Assembly (NCBI GenBank): GCA_011033025.1
Contig: WFMF01000149.1
Span: 1-64,000 of the forward strand
Direction of reading: 5' to 3'
Length of the DNA stretch: 64,000 bases
From: Beroe forskalii
Lineage: Eukaryota; Ctenophora; Nuda; Beroida; Beroidae
A program made the position numbers and the translations under genes. The notes under the pieces were generated by a model that was not told where the DNA came from, made no database searches, and worked only from the letters and a program-made list of their open reading frames with translations. Numbering within the stretch: the stretch's first letter is position 1; the number at the start of each line of letters is the position of its first letter. Shown one piece after another: positions 46,858 to 59,153 of the stretch.

Positions 46858-47215
46858 AAATTTTACGCGCGCGCGGCGGCGGCGTAGCTCCTTGCTCCTG
46901 GTTAGGAGAGCGCCTGGCCGCCTGAGCGCACAGAATTGCTAAACACGTATATCCCTGTGTGGCTCGCGCGGCGCGCTTCCCCAGCACAGGTGTGTGTCCC
47001 ATAGGGAAGCGCGCGGCGCGTTTGCTAAACACGTATATCCCTGTTTGCGTTGCGCGTCGACGGACGTTGCCCCGTCTATTTCTTCTGACTGGATGGCTAT
47101 GGGCGAGGTTGCAAAGTGACGTCCAAATGTGGAACGTTGCGCCGCGCGCGAGGGTAGGGTAACATCCTACGACGTTGCGCGGCGCGCTTCCTCAGAACAG
47201 GGTAAGTCTCCCATG
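46858..47215. repeat. GC-rich repeat cluster with CpG-rich palindromes
   Basis: TTGCTAAACACGTATATCCC occurs at 46936 and again at 47022. Blocks of the form CGCGGCGCGCTTCC..CAG recur at about 46966, 47005 (inverted GGAAGCGCGCGGCGCG) and 47175. The GC content is far above the surroundings. It could be a CpG island-like regulatory block or a degraded repeat. Confidence 0.6.
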
Positions 47216-47229
47216 TAAACGGCTCTGAG

Positions 47230-48200
47230 TGACGTCACAGATCTAAACGTCAATTTTCTGTATCCAAAAGTTATAGAAATACGCACCCCTTCAAAAGGTC
47301 GAGCCACCAGGGTAACGCTCTTATTCCTTAAAAGTTTTCATAATTTCATGTTGGTATTTTCTACCTCTTGCCAATCTTATGGTTTTTGCGTGTATTAAAT
47401 CGATGACGGATGAGCACACATTGACGTATCACACATCTGTCACAACCTGACAACCATTTGCCTATGCCCACTTGCCCTAAGCCAAAATCCTCTGATTCAA
47501 ATCTTGAACTTTTACTAGGCGCAAGTTAAACTGCTGGCAAAAGCATGTGACTAGAATTAATTCAAGACAGACAGCGTGTAATTTACTCGGCTAATTTTTG
47601 ATTGTGTCCATCGGTAAGTTCTCCATGAACACTTAAAGTTTAATTGCATATTTTGGATAGTGGTACGGTGTGTTCACTAGACTTCTATAAGTGCCCAGAC
47701 CTCTGTTGCCAGTAGTATCGCTTTCCCGTTGGAACCGTTACTTTCTACGCAGACCCAGGGCAATGTAGCTGAAAGCACTTTATAAAATGGAACCCATTAG
47801 GGAATATATTTAAAATGCAAGACACATGCCATCCTAAAACTTTAACCCTGAATGTCGTGACTGGTTGTTCGGGCACTGAAATCGTAAAATCCATTTCAGC
47901 TTCGTGCATATTTCGGTTAATTTCTCATAAAGCTGGCTGTGGTTACGCAATTGGGTTACGCAATTTGGTTCGGATAGTTACGTTGTGAAACTAAAAGCGT
48001 GATTTACGTGCAAGTACCAGGTTCTGATGATTCGGGCACCATACCGTTAAATCAGAACAGTGGTGAGATTCCCTGGAACGGAGCTTCGTTGCTGCTCCCG
48101 AGGCCGTAGTCTGTAGATTAGCTTGCTAATACTACAGCGATGGTGCGTTAAGACTAAGAAGCAACAAGTAGGCTGCCAACTTTCTTATGCTCTTGTAGTA
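47230..48200. other. No gene seen; isolated TGACGTCA at 47230-47237
   Basis: Mixed sequence with only short frames. The TGACGTCA lacks the rest of the 43-bp element. Confidence 0.5.
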
Positions 48201-48970
48201 TACTGCCGTGATCTGGAAAAAGGAAGTAACTGCAAATTTTGAAGTTTTGGAGATATGGGTACCAAAATTTTCAGCTCGTTGAGCTCTACAAGATGAGCTA
48301 GGTCATTGGAATGAGAAATGCTCCTGAAAAACTCGAAAAGAAGTAACTGCAGTTTTTGAGAACATTTCAGCGATTTTGTGATTTTGTTATCTGGAAGAAG
48401 GAAGTATCTCACGCAGATACTTCCTTTTCCAGATAAACCTTGAAAATTGGGCACCTTACTTCCCTTTTGAGACAGTTTTCTCCAGAGTGTTCAAATTATA
48501 ATTTGTAAAAAGGAAGTATCTTACTGATTATTCATGCCTTATACTTCTTTTTTCTAGGTAATACTCTCATAAAGGCCAGAATTGAAAGGAAGTATCTTAC
48601 ATAGATACTTCCTTTTTCAAAATAAACCTTGAAAATGTGTTAGTTACTTCCTCTACTGAACATAGTTTGGTGTGCTGTTTCAAGATAAAGGAAGTAACTG
48701 ACAAATGTCCCAGAAAAAGGAAGTAACTGCAGTTTTAGTCGGAATTTCTTTCAAATCATTAGCAATTAACCCATTACTGTGGATGCACTGATTATTGAAT
48801 AGAAATAAAAATTAGCGAGCGAGAATTTATGATCATTCACCTCTCAGTATATATGAATTTCACCATATCTATCCGAAAATAAATTGTCGATAAAATGTGA
48901 AACGCAAAAGTGCGATTATCTCGAAACGAAGTTCATGCTAGTTACTTCCTTTTTCCAAATCACGGCAGTA
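48201..48970. mobile_element. 770-bp Tc1/mariner-type MITE rich in GGAAGTA motifs
   Basis: Terminal inverted repeats of 31 bp differ at one position and begin TACTGCCGTGATCTGGAAAA. TA flanks both ends (48199-48200 and 48971-48972), as for Tc1/mariner insertions. No transposase. The internal sequence carries about a dozen GGAAGTA or TACTTCC words, several arranged as small palindromes (GGAAGTATCT..AGATACTTCC). Confidence 0.85.
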
Positions 48971-48972
48971 TA

Positions 48973-49589
48973 AGAACAACGTGTAACCTAACAGACTAGC
49001 GCTGTATCAGCCATTAGTCTTTTCTCTTACAGTCAATAGTTCTTTGTGCTTTTAGCCGGATGAGAACTAAAAAATCCTCCAGATCTACCAGTGAGGTCCC
49101 AATCTGTCACACTAAAATCAAGTGATATTGGGGAATTTTGTCAGCAGTTTGAAGTAGGGCTTCTTTGCCCTGCGGGAAGCTCTGCCAAAATTTTAAATTT
49201 CACCACTCAAAAAACATAGAATTTATTTGAATTAAATATATAATTCATACATGTGTTTATGTAAATGGATATTAGAATTATCTCACAAAACAAATAAACG
49301 TAGAAGCACACCTTTAAAAGGTAATAATAACAAAGACGACGATACCCCAATTGATTCAAGACAATAATGGAAGGAGAGCAGGAGGGTCCTGACATTTAGA
49401 TAATCTACCACTTAAAATGAAATCCGTACCACTTCTTAAATTATCTACCGAAGGCAACCCAGCTCATGCCTTCAAAACTTCAACTATATGACTTTTTGAC
49501 CGACCCATGGCAATGTGGACAGGGAGAGTAAATCTATTTTTCTGTGCTTTGGACAGAAATATAGTTGACTCAAACTGTAGTGTGCAGCA
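48973..49589. other. No gene seen
   Basis: AT-rich, short frames without homology. Confidence 0.5.
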
Positions 49590-49828
49590 GTAAAGGCGGC
49601 TTGTCTGGCCTAACACCCGGACCCCCATTGCTCAGTGAAGTTCACCAAGCCAATGTCACTGAAATGCTGTTCCCAATAAAGCCAGAGCACCCAGTGGGTA
49701 CCAGTGGCAACTTGCCGTCGCTATAAGTGGTGTCCCGTGGCCCCAGTGCTGGCAGTGCCCTTAAGGGTACTGTCCCCCTTACTTCCGAGTTTGGGGAACC
49801 TACAATACAATACAATACAATACAATAC
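49590..49828 (+). mobile_element. Probable 3' end of a retroposon with (AATAC)n tail
   Basis: A moderately GC-rich segment (about GGCGGCTTGTCTGGCCTAAC to TTACTTCCGAGTTTGGGGAA) ends abruptly in six AATAC units (49800-49828). A simple short-repeat tail like this is typical of LINE or SINE 3' ends. No coding sequence remains, so the family is not known. Confidence 0.45.
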
Positions 49829-51230
49829 GTGCAAGTATTTTAATATTCCATTAGGGAATCGCATTATTTTGAATTCTAAGTTGAATTTTGGGCACTGGTG
49901 CGGGGTGATATTTAAAAATCTATTTGGATTTTGGTACAACAGTGACAACCTCAAAGGACGAAGGAACTGTCACTGTTTGTTTCACAGACCCCACTCCTTT
50001 GTTTCAGTATTATGATTCACAAATACTCAAGGTTAAGAAAAGGAAAAACTTCATCAAAATTTAATCAATTTGATCGATTCACGATGGGGTCGGATACTGG
50101 ATACTTGCAACCTGCTAACAGGAAGCAGGCCATCATCCTAAGCTTCTTCTTTCTTGTGGGATTCGGTATAGCGACAACTTAGATTGAACTTGCTGTCGGA
50201 CGTGAGCCTTGGAGTATTTCTTGGAGTAGGGTCTGGCTTCTTGGGGCTTTAGACTTGACTCTAGGCTTCTTGAGACAGGGCTCTTGCCTTCTTGAGACTT
50301 GGCTCTTGCCTTCTTGAGACTTGACTCTTGCCTTCTTGAGACTTGACTCTTGGCTTCTTGAGACTTGTGCCTTCTTGAGACTTGACTCTTGCCTTCTTGA
50401 GACTAGGCTTCTTGGTACGAGTTGTGCAAACAGCCGCAGTCCGTACTTTCCGTTGCTTCCATCAGAAGTTCAGCTCCCCTCGAAAACACCTGAAACCATG
50501 CTTGTTATACAAACTCAAATGTAAGCAAAATATGATTTGCCCATTCCATAAAAATTTCTTGTTTGAAATCACTATTTGCACCACATAAAATATTCCCATT
50601 AATTTCATAAGCGTGCCTACCAGGGCATAAAAATATTAATATTATTAAATACTTAAATACTAGGGGATAAATACCGCTTCCGAAGCCCTCGAATAATTTA
50701 AATAAACGTTGATTAAAAGTTTGACGCATCGCTTAAACGGCGATGGAGCCTGAAGATTATGATCAAATAGGGTGGGTTACAAGTTGGCAGCACGCCAAAC
50801 TTTGCAGACCAGCCAGCACCAACTTTCCCATGAAAGTATAAATGCACCTGCCAAATGATAGCTCCCATTAGCAGGGGGAGGGGTGTGTTTAAAGGTTAAC
50901 GGGTGATGTTGTAACTTGGGATCTCGATCAGACTTGCTCAAATCTCATTCCAACAGATTTCGACGGTTCCAATCAAAGTGTGCAAGTCTTATAGTAAGAG
51001 GCAGGTATGCACGCTTATTTCATATCCGTCTCGTAATTTCCTGTATCTGCAGCCGTCAAAAAGCTCTTATTTTTTAAAGAAAATTTATTCAAATAAAGAA
51101 AGTTTTTCCAAGTATTTTCCTATTTTCAATAATCCATGTTAATATTCTTTGTTGTTCTCATTAAAGTCCCCTCTACACGGACTACCTCATCATAAGCTTG
51201 CACTGAGAGCTGTGTGTGACAGAGGGCGTG
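49829..51230. other. No gene seen; 22-bp tandem repeat at 50222-50412
   Basis: CTTCTTGAGACTTGACTCTTGC units are repeated about eight times at 50222-50412. The flanks have no recognised feature. Confidence 0.6.
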
Positions 51231-51231
51231 A

Positions 51232-51274
51232 TGACGTCATCAACGCCCCACTCTAAACCCTGATAATGACGTCA
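51232..51274. repeat. TGACGTCA palindromic element, canonical 43-bp copy, inverted
   Basis: Perfect TGACGTCA at 51232-51239 and at 51267-51274, with TCAACGCCCCACTCTAAACC then CTGATAA between them. Confidence 0.85.
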
Positions 51275-51791
51275 CACCTTTCCCTCTCCTTATTCAGGGA
51301 GGAAGAGGAGCTGAAAATGAATATTGCTCCGGTCCTATGATTGCTGAATGCTGAGCTCATTGCCGTTGTAACGATATTGATATTGTGTTTACTCTCATAA
51401 CGGCATAAGAACCTGATTGGGGCACGAAATATATATATTGAATTAAATTTTCTTGACTGTATTCGCCCTGTTTGTTCATGGGGCGTACTGCCAGCGCATC
51501 GACTTGTTCTGAGAAAATTAGATCTATTCACTTCATGAAATCCACCTAGATGAAGGTGCATTATATATTCGCCCCAAGTTCTATATTTTCACATTATCAT
51601 TAGATTGCCCCCTAATTATGCCAAATAAGGTATAAATGGAGGGCATTATTCCATATAAGGCATAACTGGGGGCTGATAACCGCCACTCGCCTCGTCAAGG
51701 GGGGAGGGAGGAGGAAAGTTAAATGTGATTAAAGCAGCATCACCCGCTTGTACACGTTCTAAAGCTCATGTGCGGGGACTGCTTGAGTTGA

Positions 51792-51835
51792 TGACGTCAT
51801 TATCAGGGGTTTATAATAGAGCGTTGATGACGTCA
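51792..51835. repeat. TGACGTCA palindromic element, canonical copy, forward
   Basis: TGACGTCATTATCAGGGGTT then TATAATAGAGCGTTGATGAC ending with a perfect second TGACGTCA at 51828-51835. Confidence 0.85.
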
Positions 51836-54350
51836 CAGCAGACGCTGCCAAGCGACGTGAGGTAATTAATCAGTGGTCCCACCACTCCGCAAACCAGTAT
51901 ATTACTACTGATAATTACTACTTTCTCTGCGCACTGAGCTTCTTGTTATCAGTCCCAGGGGCTTTACCTAGAAAACTATAACACATATCTAGTTCTACTG
52001 AAACTATAATTTACACGGTTCACCTTGCTCTTGAGATGAGATATAGATTGCCTATGTTAGTGTGCCAGAAGATGAGATAGGATGCGATTAGACTGATCAA
52101 CTTTTCCCAGTATCTTCGTATAACGAAATTTACTTATTAATTTGTTATTTTGTTAAATATCAGCGTATTATAAGTTGTAGCGCTCAATGTTTCCAATATT
52201 CTAATTGTCGTTATTGCATAATTTATGGGGCTTTTTAGATCGCGATGAGCTCAGATTAGAACAATTTCAATTTTTTAGTTTTTACAGATCTAATTCGAGA
52301 AACAACGTTTGTATCGGTTATGGATGGTATCGGTAATGGAAACCATTCATTTCAAGGAACCAGCAACCAACCGGATAGTTTGAGAATAATCAGAATCCGA
52401 TATACGTGAAATCAGAGAATAATATCGATCAAGTATTCATCACCACATCATCCACCCAGTCATGAACAGGATGGGCATTAACTATTATGCGGATAATATC
52501 ATTTGGGTATTCATAGCAGCATCAGTGCCCATTCATATGCCTCGGGTATATAAGAGATAGGGTTAATTCACCTTGAGTAGTCAGATCACGTCCCCCTTCC
52601 CGTTCGTTCAGATGAAGTCTATCCAGGATGAGATGAAGTCAATTCAGCAGTCAGAGAGCAGTCAGAACTTCCACTTATCGCCTACTTTCTGTTCTTCTGA
52701 AAATGGGATAATATTAGGATTTTAATCATGCAAATTATGTTCAGCAAGTTGGTGAATTTTCAATCAACATAATAATTACTTACAAATAGTTAAATCAGAA
52801 TATTCACTATTCAGCAAAAACCCATCAGCCCTCAAAGAATCCTTATTTCCGAATGGCCACTAACCCCCAGGGAAGGTTTAATCATTAAGGACCGGGTAAC
52901 TTGCTCTGATATCCTACTATCTGATGCCCCATCATCATCAGGGGCCGGATTGCGGATTAACCCAGGATTTTAATGAGACAATCACATAAGTCCAGCAAAG
53001 GAGTTCTCCCGAGTCTTCATTTCTAGGAATCAGAGCTTCATTCGAGGAACAGGGTTTTTGGGAAGCAATCCCCTCCCAAATGCTATTTAAGTGTTTATGT
53101 CATAGTAAGGCGCTCATCCGGGTTACCAACCATGCTTTCCTAATTTAGATTGCGTCAATGCAGCGCTATGTCGTGGTCGATTGTTCTCAAATTCATATAA
53201 ATTCTATCATCGGAGGAATTGTTTCATCATCGAACTTGTTAGACATTAGTTTACCCAGAGGGGGTTGATGTTAGTTGCACGGTGACTTGAGGGAAAACTC
53301 AAACAGTCTCCCTAAGCAAATACCCCCGTGGAAATGATGCTCTTCTCAGTAAGATTTGCCCATTATTTGTACTTTTACTCAGCTTACTCCTCTATTTGAT
53401 CCTGCTTGACGTGTGATCGCGTGGAGAAAACTTAGGCTTAGCCAGTTCAATATAATACGGCAATATACTACGGCAGATGATGCAATATGCCATGGTGCAT
53501 GCTTGTAGATGAATATGGAAAATTGGAGTGAACTCTCAACGCATCTCTCAAATCCACGAAGAAAAGAGATGTTTATAGATTCGTCCGGGTTATTGCGTGA
53601 GGATTTAGCCAGCGGGAGGGGATAAAAAATAGAGCGATAGACACGCTGGCAGAATCCCTCTATCAAATACATTCGCTGTGTCTATCACATTGTTTCAGTG
53701 TATTTTACTTCTTTCAAACAACACACACTCTTACTTGCAACACGTATACCAAATGTTTCGTTCCCACGAGAAACTCTCTAAACATGTAATTACCGTCCCA
53801 CGTGACTCGCACATGTGCCACTGTTACTGTACCAAATCAAGGTCACGTGTTCGTGCTATGCACGTGCCACTGGTTTCGGGAGGAATATCCTTCAGCAAAC
53901 GGTTTCTCATTCACAGTTTCTGCACTTATTTACTGTTTCGTTTCGCCGTATAGGGCTCTGGCTCTGTTTCACTTGTTTACAAAGCGAGAAAAAGTCCATT
54001 TACCTCTTTTGCATGCTCCTGCAGATTATCGTTATGCCCTAATTAGCTTATTCGTTGATGTTGTTTTGTTGTATTGATTCTTTGATTGATATTGTTTTTG
54101 TTGTTGCATTTGTAATCGTACAATAGTGCTCTTGTAATAGTACAACATACTCCAGTTTAATTCATAAAATTATTTCTGTTCATGAACCATCCTTCTCCCG
54201 TCATCCTAACTTCAATTCTGCAAAGTTTCAAATCCACCAATCAAAGCACTGACTCTCTTGAAAAGCTGAAATGCTTGTTCTGCCAATTGTGTTACCAGTT
54301 ATACTTCAATTAGTTGTGTTTTTAGACTCTCATGCAATAACCCGGACTCA
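51836..54350. other. No gene assigned
   Basis: Several overlapping frames of 75-97 codons (53379-54077) have no domain or splice context. Sequence is AT-rich. Confidence 0.5.
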
Positions 54351-54353
54351 TCT

Positions 54354-54531
54354 ATAATACATAGACACGGTGCTCTCAGAGTCTATTTAGTGTAATCCCT
54401 CGACTCCGTCTCGGGATTACACAAAGAATAAAACTCGTAGCTGCGCACTCGTATCATTCTATCAGATAGAACCCGCTACGCGGGTTCTATCTGAAATAGA
54501 TCCCTTCGCGCACCGTGTCTATGTATTTTAT
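54354..54531. mobile_element. Multi-hairpin foldback element A
   Basis: Terminal inverted repeat ATAATACATAGACACGGTG and its reverse complement (CACCGTGTCTATGTATTTTAT) enclose two perfect or near-perfect hairpins: GTAATCCC..GGGATTAC (54392-54420) and TCAGATAGAACCC..GGGTTCTATCTGA (54462-54494). The whole can fold as a stem with two side arms. No coding capacity. Confidence 0.75.
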
Positions 54532-54810
54532 AAGTTCTCCTATGTTATCTCGCAATACTCGCTCTATAGTTGAGAAGGTGTAATATTGGGGGGAGTGTCA
54601 GTGTCCCAATTGTCCCTGTCCCAATTGTCCCTGTCCCAATTTACTTTTTTTGAGTGGTAATATTTATATACTCACTCTTTAGTCAAGAAGGAGTGATATT
54701 CTAATAATCGTGAAGGTGTAATAAAATGAAGAGATGCAGTGAGCACTATTTTACAAGCGTTTAGACATGGTCAAGTAGTTACACTAGTCTGAGGAAGACA
54801 TAAGACATTA

Positions 54811-55255
54811 TTAAAGTATTAAGTTATATTTCTTCAGCACTGTAAAAGATATAACATTTTCAACAGAGATTTTGTCCTCCAAGATTTTGACATCCCTCTC
54901 CTGGGCGTTATCCTCGCGTTATGTTTGAGCAGTTTAACTTTGTGAGCCTCATTGAATCAGTGAGCCTCACTGAATCAGCCTCACTGAATCAGCTACTATA
55001 ACCTGTAACTGTATTTAATCTTTAGATAAAATATATTTCTACGCTTCATCAGGGAAGCGTATTAGTTATATTAAAGTATTAAGTTATATTTCTTCCCTTC
55101 AGTTGTAAAATATATAACATTTTCAACAGAGATTTTGTCCTCCAAGACATCCCTCTCCTGGGCGTTGTTTCAGCAGTTTAAGCACTAAATCAACCGAACC
55201 AATATTTAATCTTCAGATATAATATATTCTACGCTTCATCAGGGACCAGGGTGTG
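54811..55255. repeat. Tandem duplication, period about 260 bp
   Basis: TTAAAGTATTAAGTTATATT, CAACAGAGATTTTGTCCTCC and ACGCTTCATCAGGGA recur in order in both copies (starting 54811 and 55071). The second copy has internal deletions. No gene. Confidence 0.8.
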
Positions 55256-55385
55256 CCTAACTCTATATTCAGCTGTAATGTCCTGCCCTCTATCAATCAG
55301 CACACATTATATACGTAACTCTATATTCATTATTCCCTGCAATGTTCAATTTCCTGATCCCCCATAAGCTCACACTTAGGCGCCC

Positions 55386-55604
55386 GTAACATTCGTCGGT
55401 CGATCGAATGGAATTGGTCGATCGATCAACTTCATTTGATCGACTGATGTGTTTTAATGCTCCCTGTTAACTTGAATCGTGTTTAAATGAGCAATATTTA
55501 GTTGTTTCCCTACTAGCTTAAAGATTTTCTATTAAAAACACATCAGTCAATCAAATGAAGTTGATCGATCGACCAATTCCATTCGATCGACCGACGAACG
55601 TTAC
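55386..55604. mobile_element. 219-bp MITE with 70-bp inverted repeats
   Basis: The left arm (55386-55455), starting GTAACATTCGTCGGTCGATC, matches the right arm (55535-55604) in reverse complement with two or three differences. The spacer is about 80 bp and unrecognised. The arms are rich in GATCGATC words. Confidence 0.85.
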
Positions 55605-55678
55605 ATGCACCTTATATTGCTTTATAACTGTCGTGCCCGACTGCTGCAGCTCATTTTCCTCACTGCTCCCTTTATAGA

Positions 55679-55842
55679 CTATATAACCACGCGACTAGAG
55701 AGAGACTTTTGCAATTCGCCACGCGCAGCGTGGTGAATTACAATTAGGCGCGAACGCAGTGAGTGTCTAATTGCTCATATAGTACGAACGCCAGTGAGTG
55801 CTATATGAAGATCAAAGTCTTCTTGGCGCGTGGTTATATAGT
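55679..55842. mobile_element. Multi-hairpin (cloverleaf-shaped) foldback element B
   Basis: The ends ACTATATAACCACGCG and CGCGTGGTTATATAGT form an outer stem, extended by AGACTTT/AAAGTCT. Three hairpins follow one another inside: AATTCGCCACGC..GCGTGGTGAATT (55713-55739), CAATTAG..CTAATTG (55741-55773) and CATATAG..CTATATG (55776-55807). The last two share the loop GAACGC.AGTGAGTG. The predicted shape is a four-way cloverleaf. Confidence 0.8.
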
Positions 55843-57288
55843 ATATACACGGCCGATTCGAAGTAAGTTTAATTTGGACAGATTTAGACCCTAGCAGGAC
55901 ATCTTATGAATTATTTATATTAGTCTTCACATTTGTGCATTGACTTAAGTATTTTGAAGCTTTTTTGAAGAGGCAGCAATCAGCATAAGAACATAGATTC
56001 CATCAAAACGTTCATTTCCATAAACTTTTGCAAAATCAATGGTACAAACAAATCGAAAAGATACAATCACGAAGTGAATATTAAAGACACACACATTCTC
56101 ACATTCTCAAGAATCCATTCACATTTGAATGATAATTGTACAAGTACAACATAATTGGTAATGTGTAAATCATCAGCAACAGACCAATACATCGGAATGT
56201 GAACACTGAAGGACCGACCAAACAAAGTGTACAATATGATCAAAATTGAGAACGAAAGAACTAGGTACCACTCATGGTGTACATCGACATTTGCTATTGC
56301 AATTACTCTCAAAAATGTATAGCAGCCACATTCCATTCTATACCTGTGTTACGAGCAGACGTCACGTGACATACTTGTCTAACATATAACGGTATGCAAA
56401 TGTACACAGTAATTACAATGTGTTGTGTTGATTGGTATTTGGTGTTCGTTTTTGTGTATGTGTACATTTGCTAAATACAGTAAACGGGTCAGGTAAAACA
56501 GGGTAAATGAAGGTAAATAAACACTAAACAAGGTAACTGAACAGGGTAAATAAAAAGGGTAAATAAACAGGGTAAATAAACAGTGTAAGCATGTTTAATT
56601 AAGTTTTGTAACATTCGGTAACTCAGCGTGTCAGAATCCGAATATAAATCTAGAGATGGACTTTCGAAAACTACTGATGGAGTTTTGAAATCTACTGATC
56701 GAGTTTCTAGAGAGAGACTTTCGCGCGTGTTTATATAACTCCATCTCTGGTTTCGTAACTCCATCAGTGATGGTTATACGTATGCAGCACGCGCGAAAAC
56801 AACACGGCCGTGTATATAATGTCTCCAATCATTTATTAAATGATTGGAGACATTAATAATGTCTACAGTCGTTAGATTAATTAATCAGATTTTCTTGATT
56901 ATTTCCAAAAATGAATAGGCGTGAGGGCAGGGTAGTTGGATATGGCATCTCTCCAATCTTTTGATCCCTTCCACCCCTTCTCTCCTCTGCATTGCACCCA
57001 GGAATTGGACAGAGATACATCATTTTCTCATAAAGAATAAAGAAGTGAGTAAAGAGGTGGTAGGAAAGCATAGCCGCCTATTAGGTAGAGTAAACCATGC
57101 TCCTGGCAGATCTCTCCCGATTGTACTCCTGAACATAATCTCAGATCTCCCTTTCTCCTCCATATAAAGTGCTCTATAATTTCACGGTGTATTCCAACAT
57201 ATTATCTAACTCTTATTATCTGTACCATGAGCTTCTTCTGATTCCTTCTTCTATCATCTCTCAACTCAACAATTCTCTAGTACCCTTA
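55843..57288. other. No gene seen
   Basis: Apart from element C and a GGGTAAATAAACA microsatellite-like stretch (56500-56590), only short unrecognised frames. Confidence 0.5.
56642..56820. mobile_element. Possible degraded multi-hairpin element C
   Basis: ACTTTCGCGCGTGTTTATAT and the inverted GCACGCGCGAAAAC form arms around an AACTCCATC/GATGGAGT repeat. It shares AGAGAGACTTT and the ATATAAC word with element B, so it may be a relative. Confidence 0.45.
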
Positions 57289-57905
57289 GATACAGATGAT
57301 CCCTCTCACTCCCCTTCCTCCCCCATCTAGGTTCAGGTAATCTCTCTCACTCCCCCCTTCCTCCCCCATCTAGGTTCAGGTAATCTCTCTCACTCCCCCT
57401 TCCTCCTCCATCTAGGTTCAGGTAATCTCTCTCACTCCACCTTCCTCCTCCCATCTAGGTTCAGGTAATCTCTCTCACTCCCCCTTCCTCCCCCATCTAG
57501 GTTCAGGTAATCTCTCTCACTCCCCCTTCCTCCCCCATCTAGGTTCAGGTAATCTCTCTCACTCCCCCTTCCTCCCCCCATCTAGGTTCAGGTAATCTCT
57601 CTCACTCCCCCTTCCTCCCCCATCTAGGTTCAGGTAATCTCTCTCACTCCCCCTTCCTCCTCCATCTAGGTTCAGGTAATCTCTCTCACTCCCTTCCTCC
57701 CCCATCTAGGTTCAGGTAATCTCTCACTCCCCCTTCCTCCCCCATCTAGGTTCAGGTAATCTCTATCACTCCCCTTCCTCCCCCATCTAGGTTCAGGTAA
57801 TCTCTCTCACTCCCCCTTCCTCCCCCATCTAGGTTCAGGTAATCTCTATCACTCCCCCTTCCTCCTCCATCTAGGTTCAGGTAATCTCTCTCACTCCACC
57901 TTCCT
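57289..57905. repeat. 42-bp minisatellite, about 14 units
   Basis: The unit CCATCTAGGTTCAGGTAATC then TCTCTCACTCCCCCTTCCTC repeats about 14 times with small length changes, and degenerate units follow to about 58020. The Gly/Arg-rich minus-strand frame here is a by-product. Confidence 0.92.
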
Positions 57906-58020
57906 TCCCCCACCTCAACTACTCTACCCCTAGGTAATCTTCCCCCCTCCCTCCCCCATCTAGATTTAATACAATCCCTCTCACTCCCCCTCCCCTCCCC
58001 CATCTGGATTTAATACAATT

Positions 58021-59153
58021 CCGCTTGCTTCCACACAGCCCTTCCTCCCCCAGTCAATCTCCCAGGTCGTTATCATTAAATTTCCTCATTTCATCTTAAT
58101 ATGCCGCCCTGAGCCCACTATGCCCGATACAGGGCGGAAGAGTCCTAAGAGGGCATCACTATAACACCTGTGAGAAAAGAATTGGTGACGTTGAACTGCC
58201 TATAATTTTTGAACGTATCAAGTATTGGGAGACGAAATACGAATCTATAATAATAATCGCAATCATCCCCGTGCTGATATTAGGAATTTGCTTTGTCTTG
58301 TAGTTGAGCTAATCATTACATATAGCTGTGGTGGCTGTGCAGAGTGCTATTATTTGTGGGACATACGAATAATTGCTACTGGGTGGGGTGCAGCGACTTT
58401 TGCAATATTCATTATCCTGGAGGAAGTAATGATTTTGCATCATAATATCCCCGTAAGACATATTCAATATTTCATTACAGCTAATATTATATTATTAAAG
58501 TGCGCCCTACCATAGAAATAAACCCGACAGTTCTTCACCTCCCACACAAAACAGTTAGGATTGGAGTGTCAAGGAGGTAATAGATTGATATCACCGTGAT
58601 TTATAAGTCCCGGTAATAAAGTCCTGAACTAGATTGCGTTTGACCTTTTACTAGTCGCTGCGAGTGTTGGTTGTGTTGATCAAAACGAGGTTGCTGAGAC
58701 GAGGTTGAGTGCTTGCAGCTTTCAAAAAGCATGTTTTCAGCCAATGTTAGCATGTTATGTTTTGTGCGGAGCGGAGTTTATTCTTTAACTGCTGTTATCA
58801 TCAATGATCAAACTTCTTTCTCCCTTTTTCTGTCGCCCATAAAGTGACTCGCCCTCAAACAAGCCTAAAAACGGTGGTCTGAACCCGTTAATCACGCATT
58901 TTACAGTGCGCGCAATCTACTGTACGATGATCGATCCAGACGATGTGATTGTGTGAACACATAATATGGGTTATTAAGCGTTTCACAGCTGCCTGGCTTC
59001 TACCGTGTCTTATGCATGTTGCAGTTACGCTGTTCACAGTAATCATGATCAGCGATCTGCTAACTGCTAACATCAGTAGAACTGCTGCGACCAGTAGTAG
59101 AGTGTAATATCGGCACCGTATTATAATTCACCCGTGGGTTACCGAAATTTTCA
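58021..59153. other. No gene assigned
   Basis: A 96-codon plus-strand frame (58225-58515) has two hydrophobic segments but no recognisable family and no splice or start context; left unassigned. Confidence 0.5.

Noticed and set aside
47230..47237. Isolated TGACGTCA as another element copy
   Set aside because: The flanks do not match the 43-bp unit; a chance or independent CRE site.
53379..54077. Cluster of 75-97 codon frames
   Set aside because: Three phases on the plus strand plus one on the minus strand, none with a motif.
57289..58020. CRISPR-like array or Gly/Arg-rich coding repeat
   Set aside because: The units are directly adjacent with no unique spacers, the genome is eukaryotic, and the reading frame only follows the repeat.
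58225..58515. 96-codon hydrophobic plus-strand frame
   Set aside because: Possible membrane protein by composition, but no homology, no context and AT-rich surroundings where such frames arise by chance.
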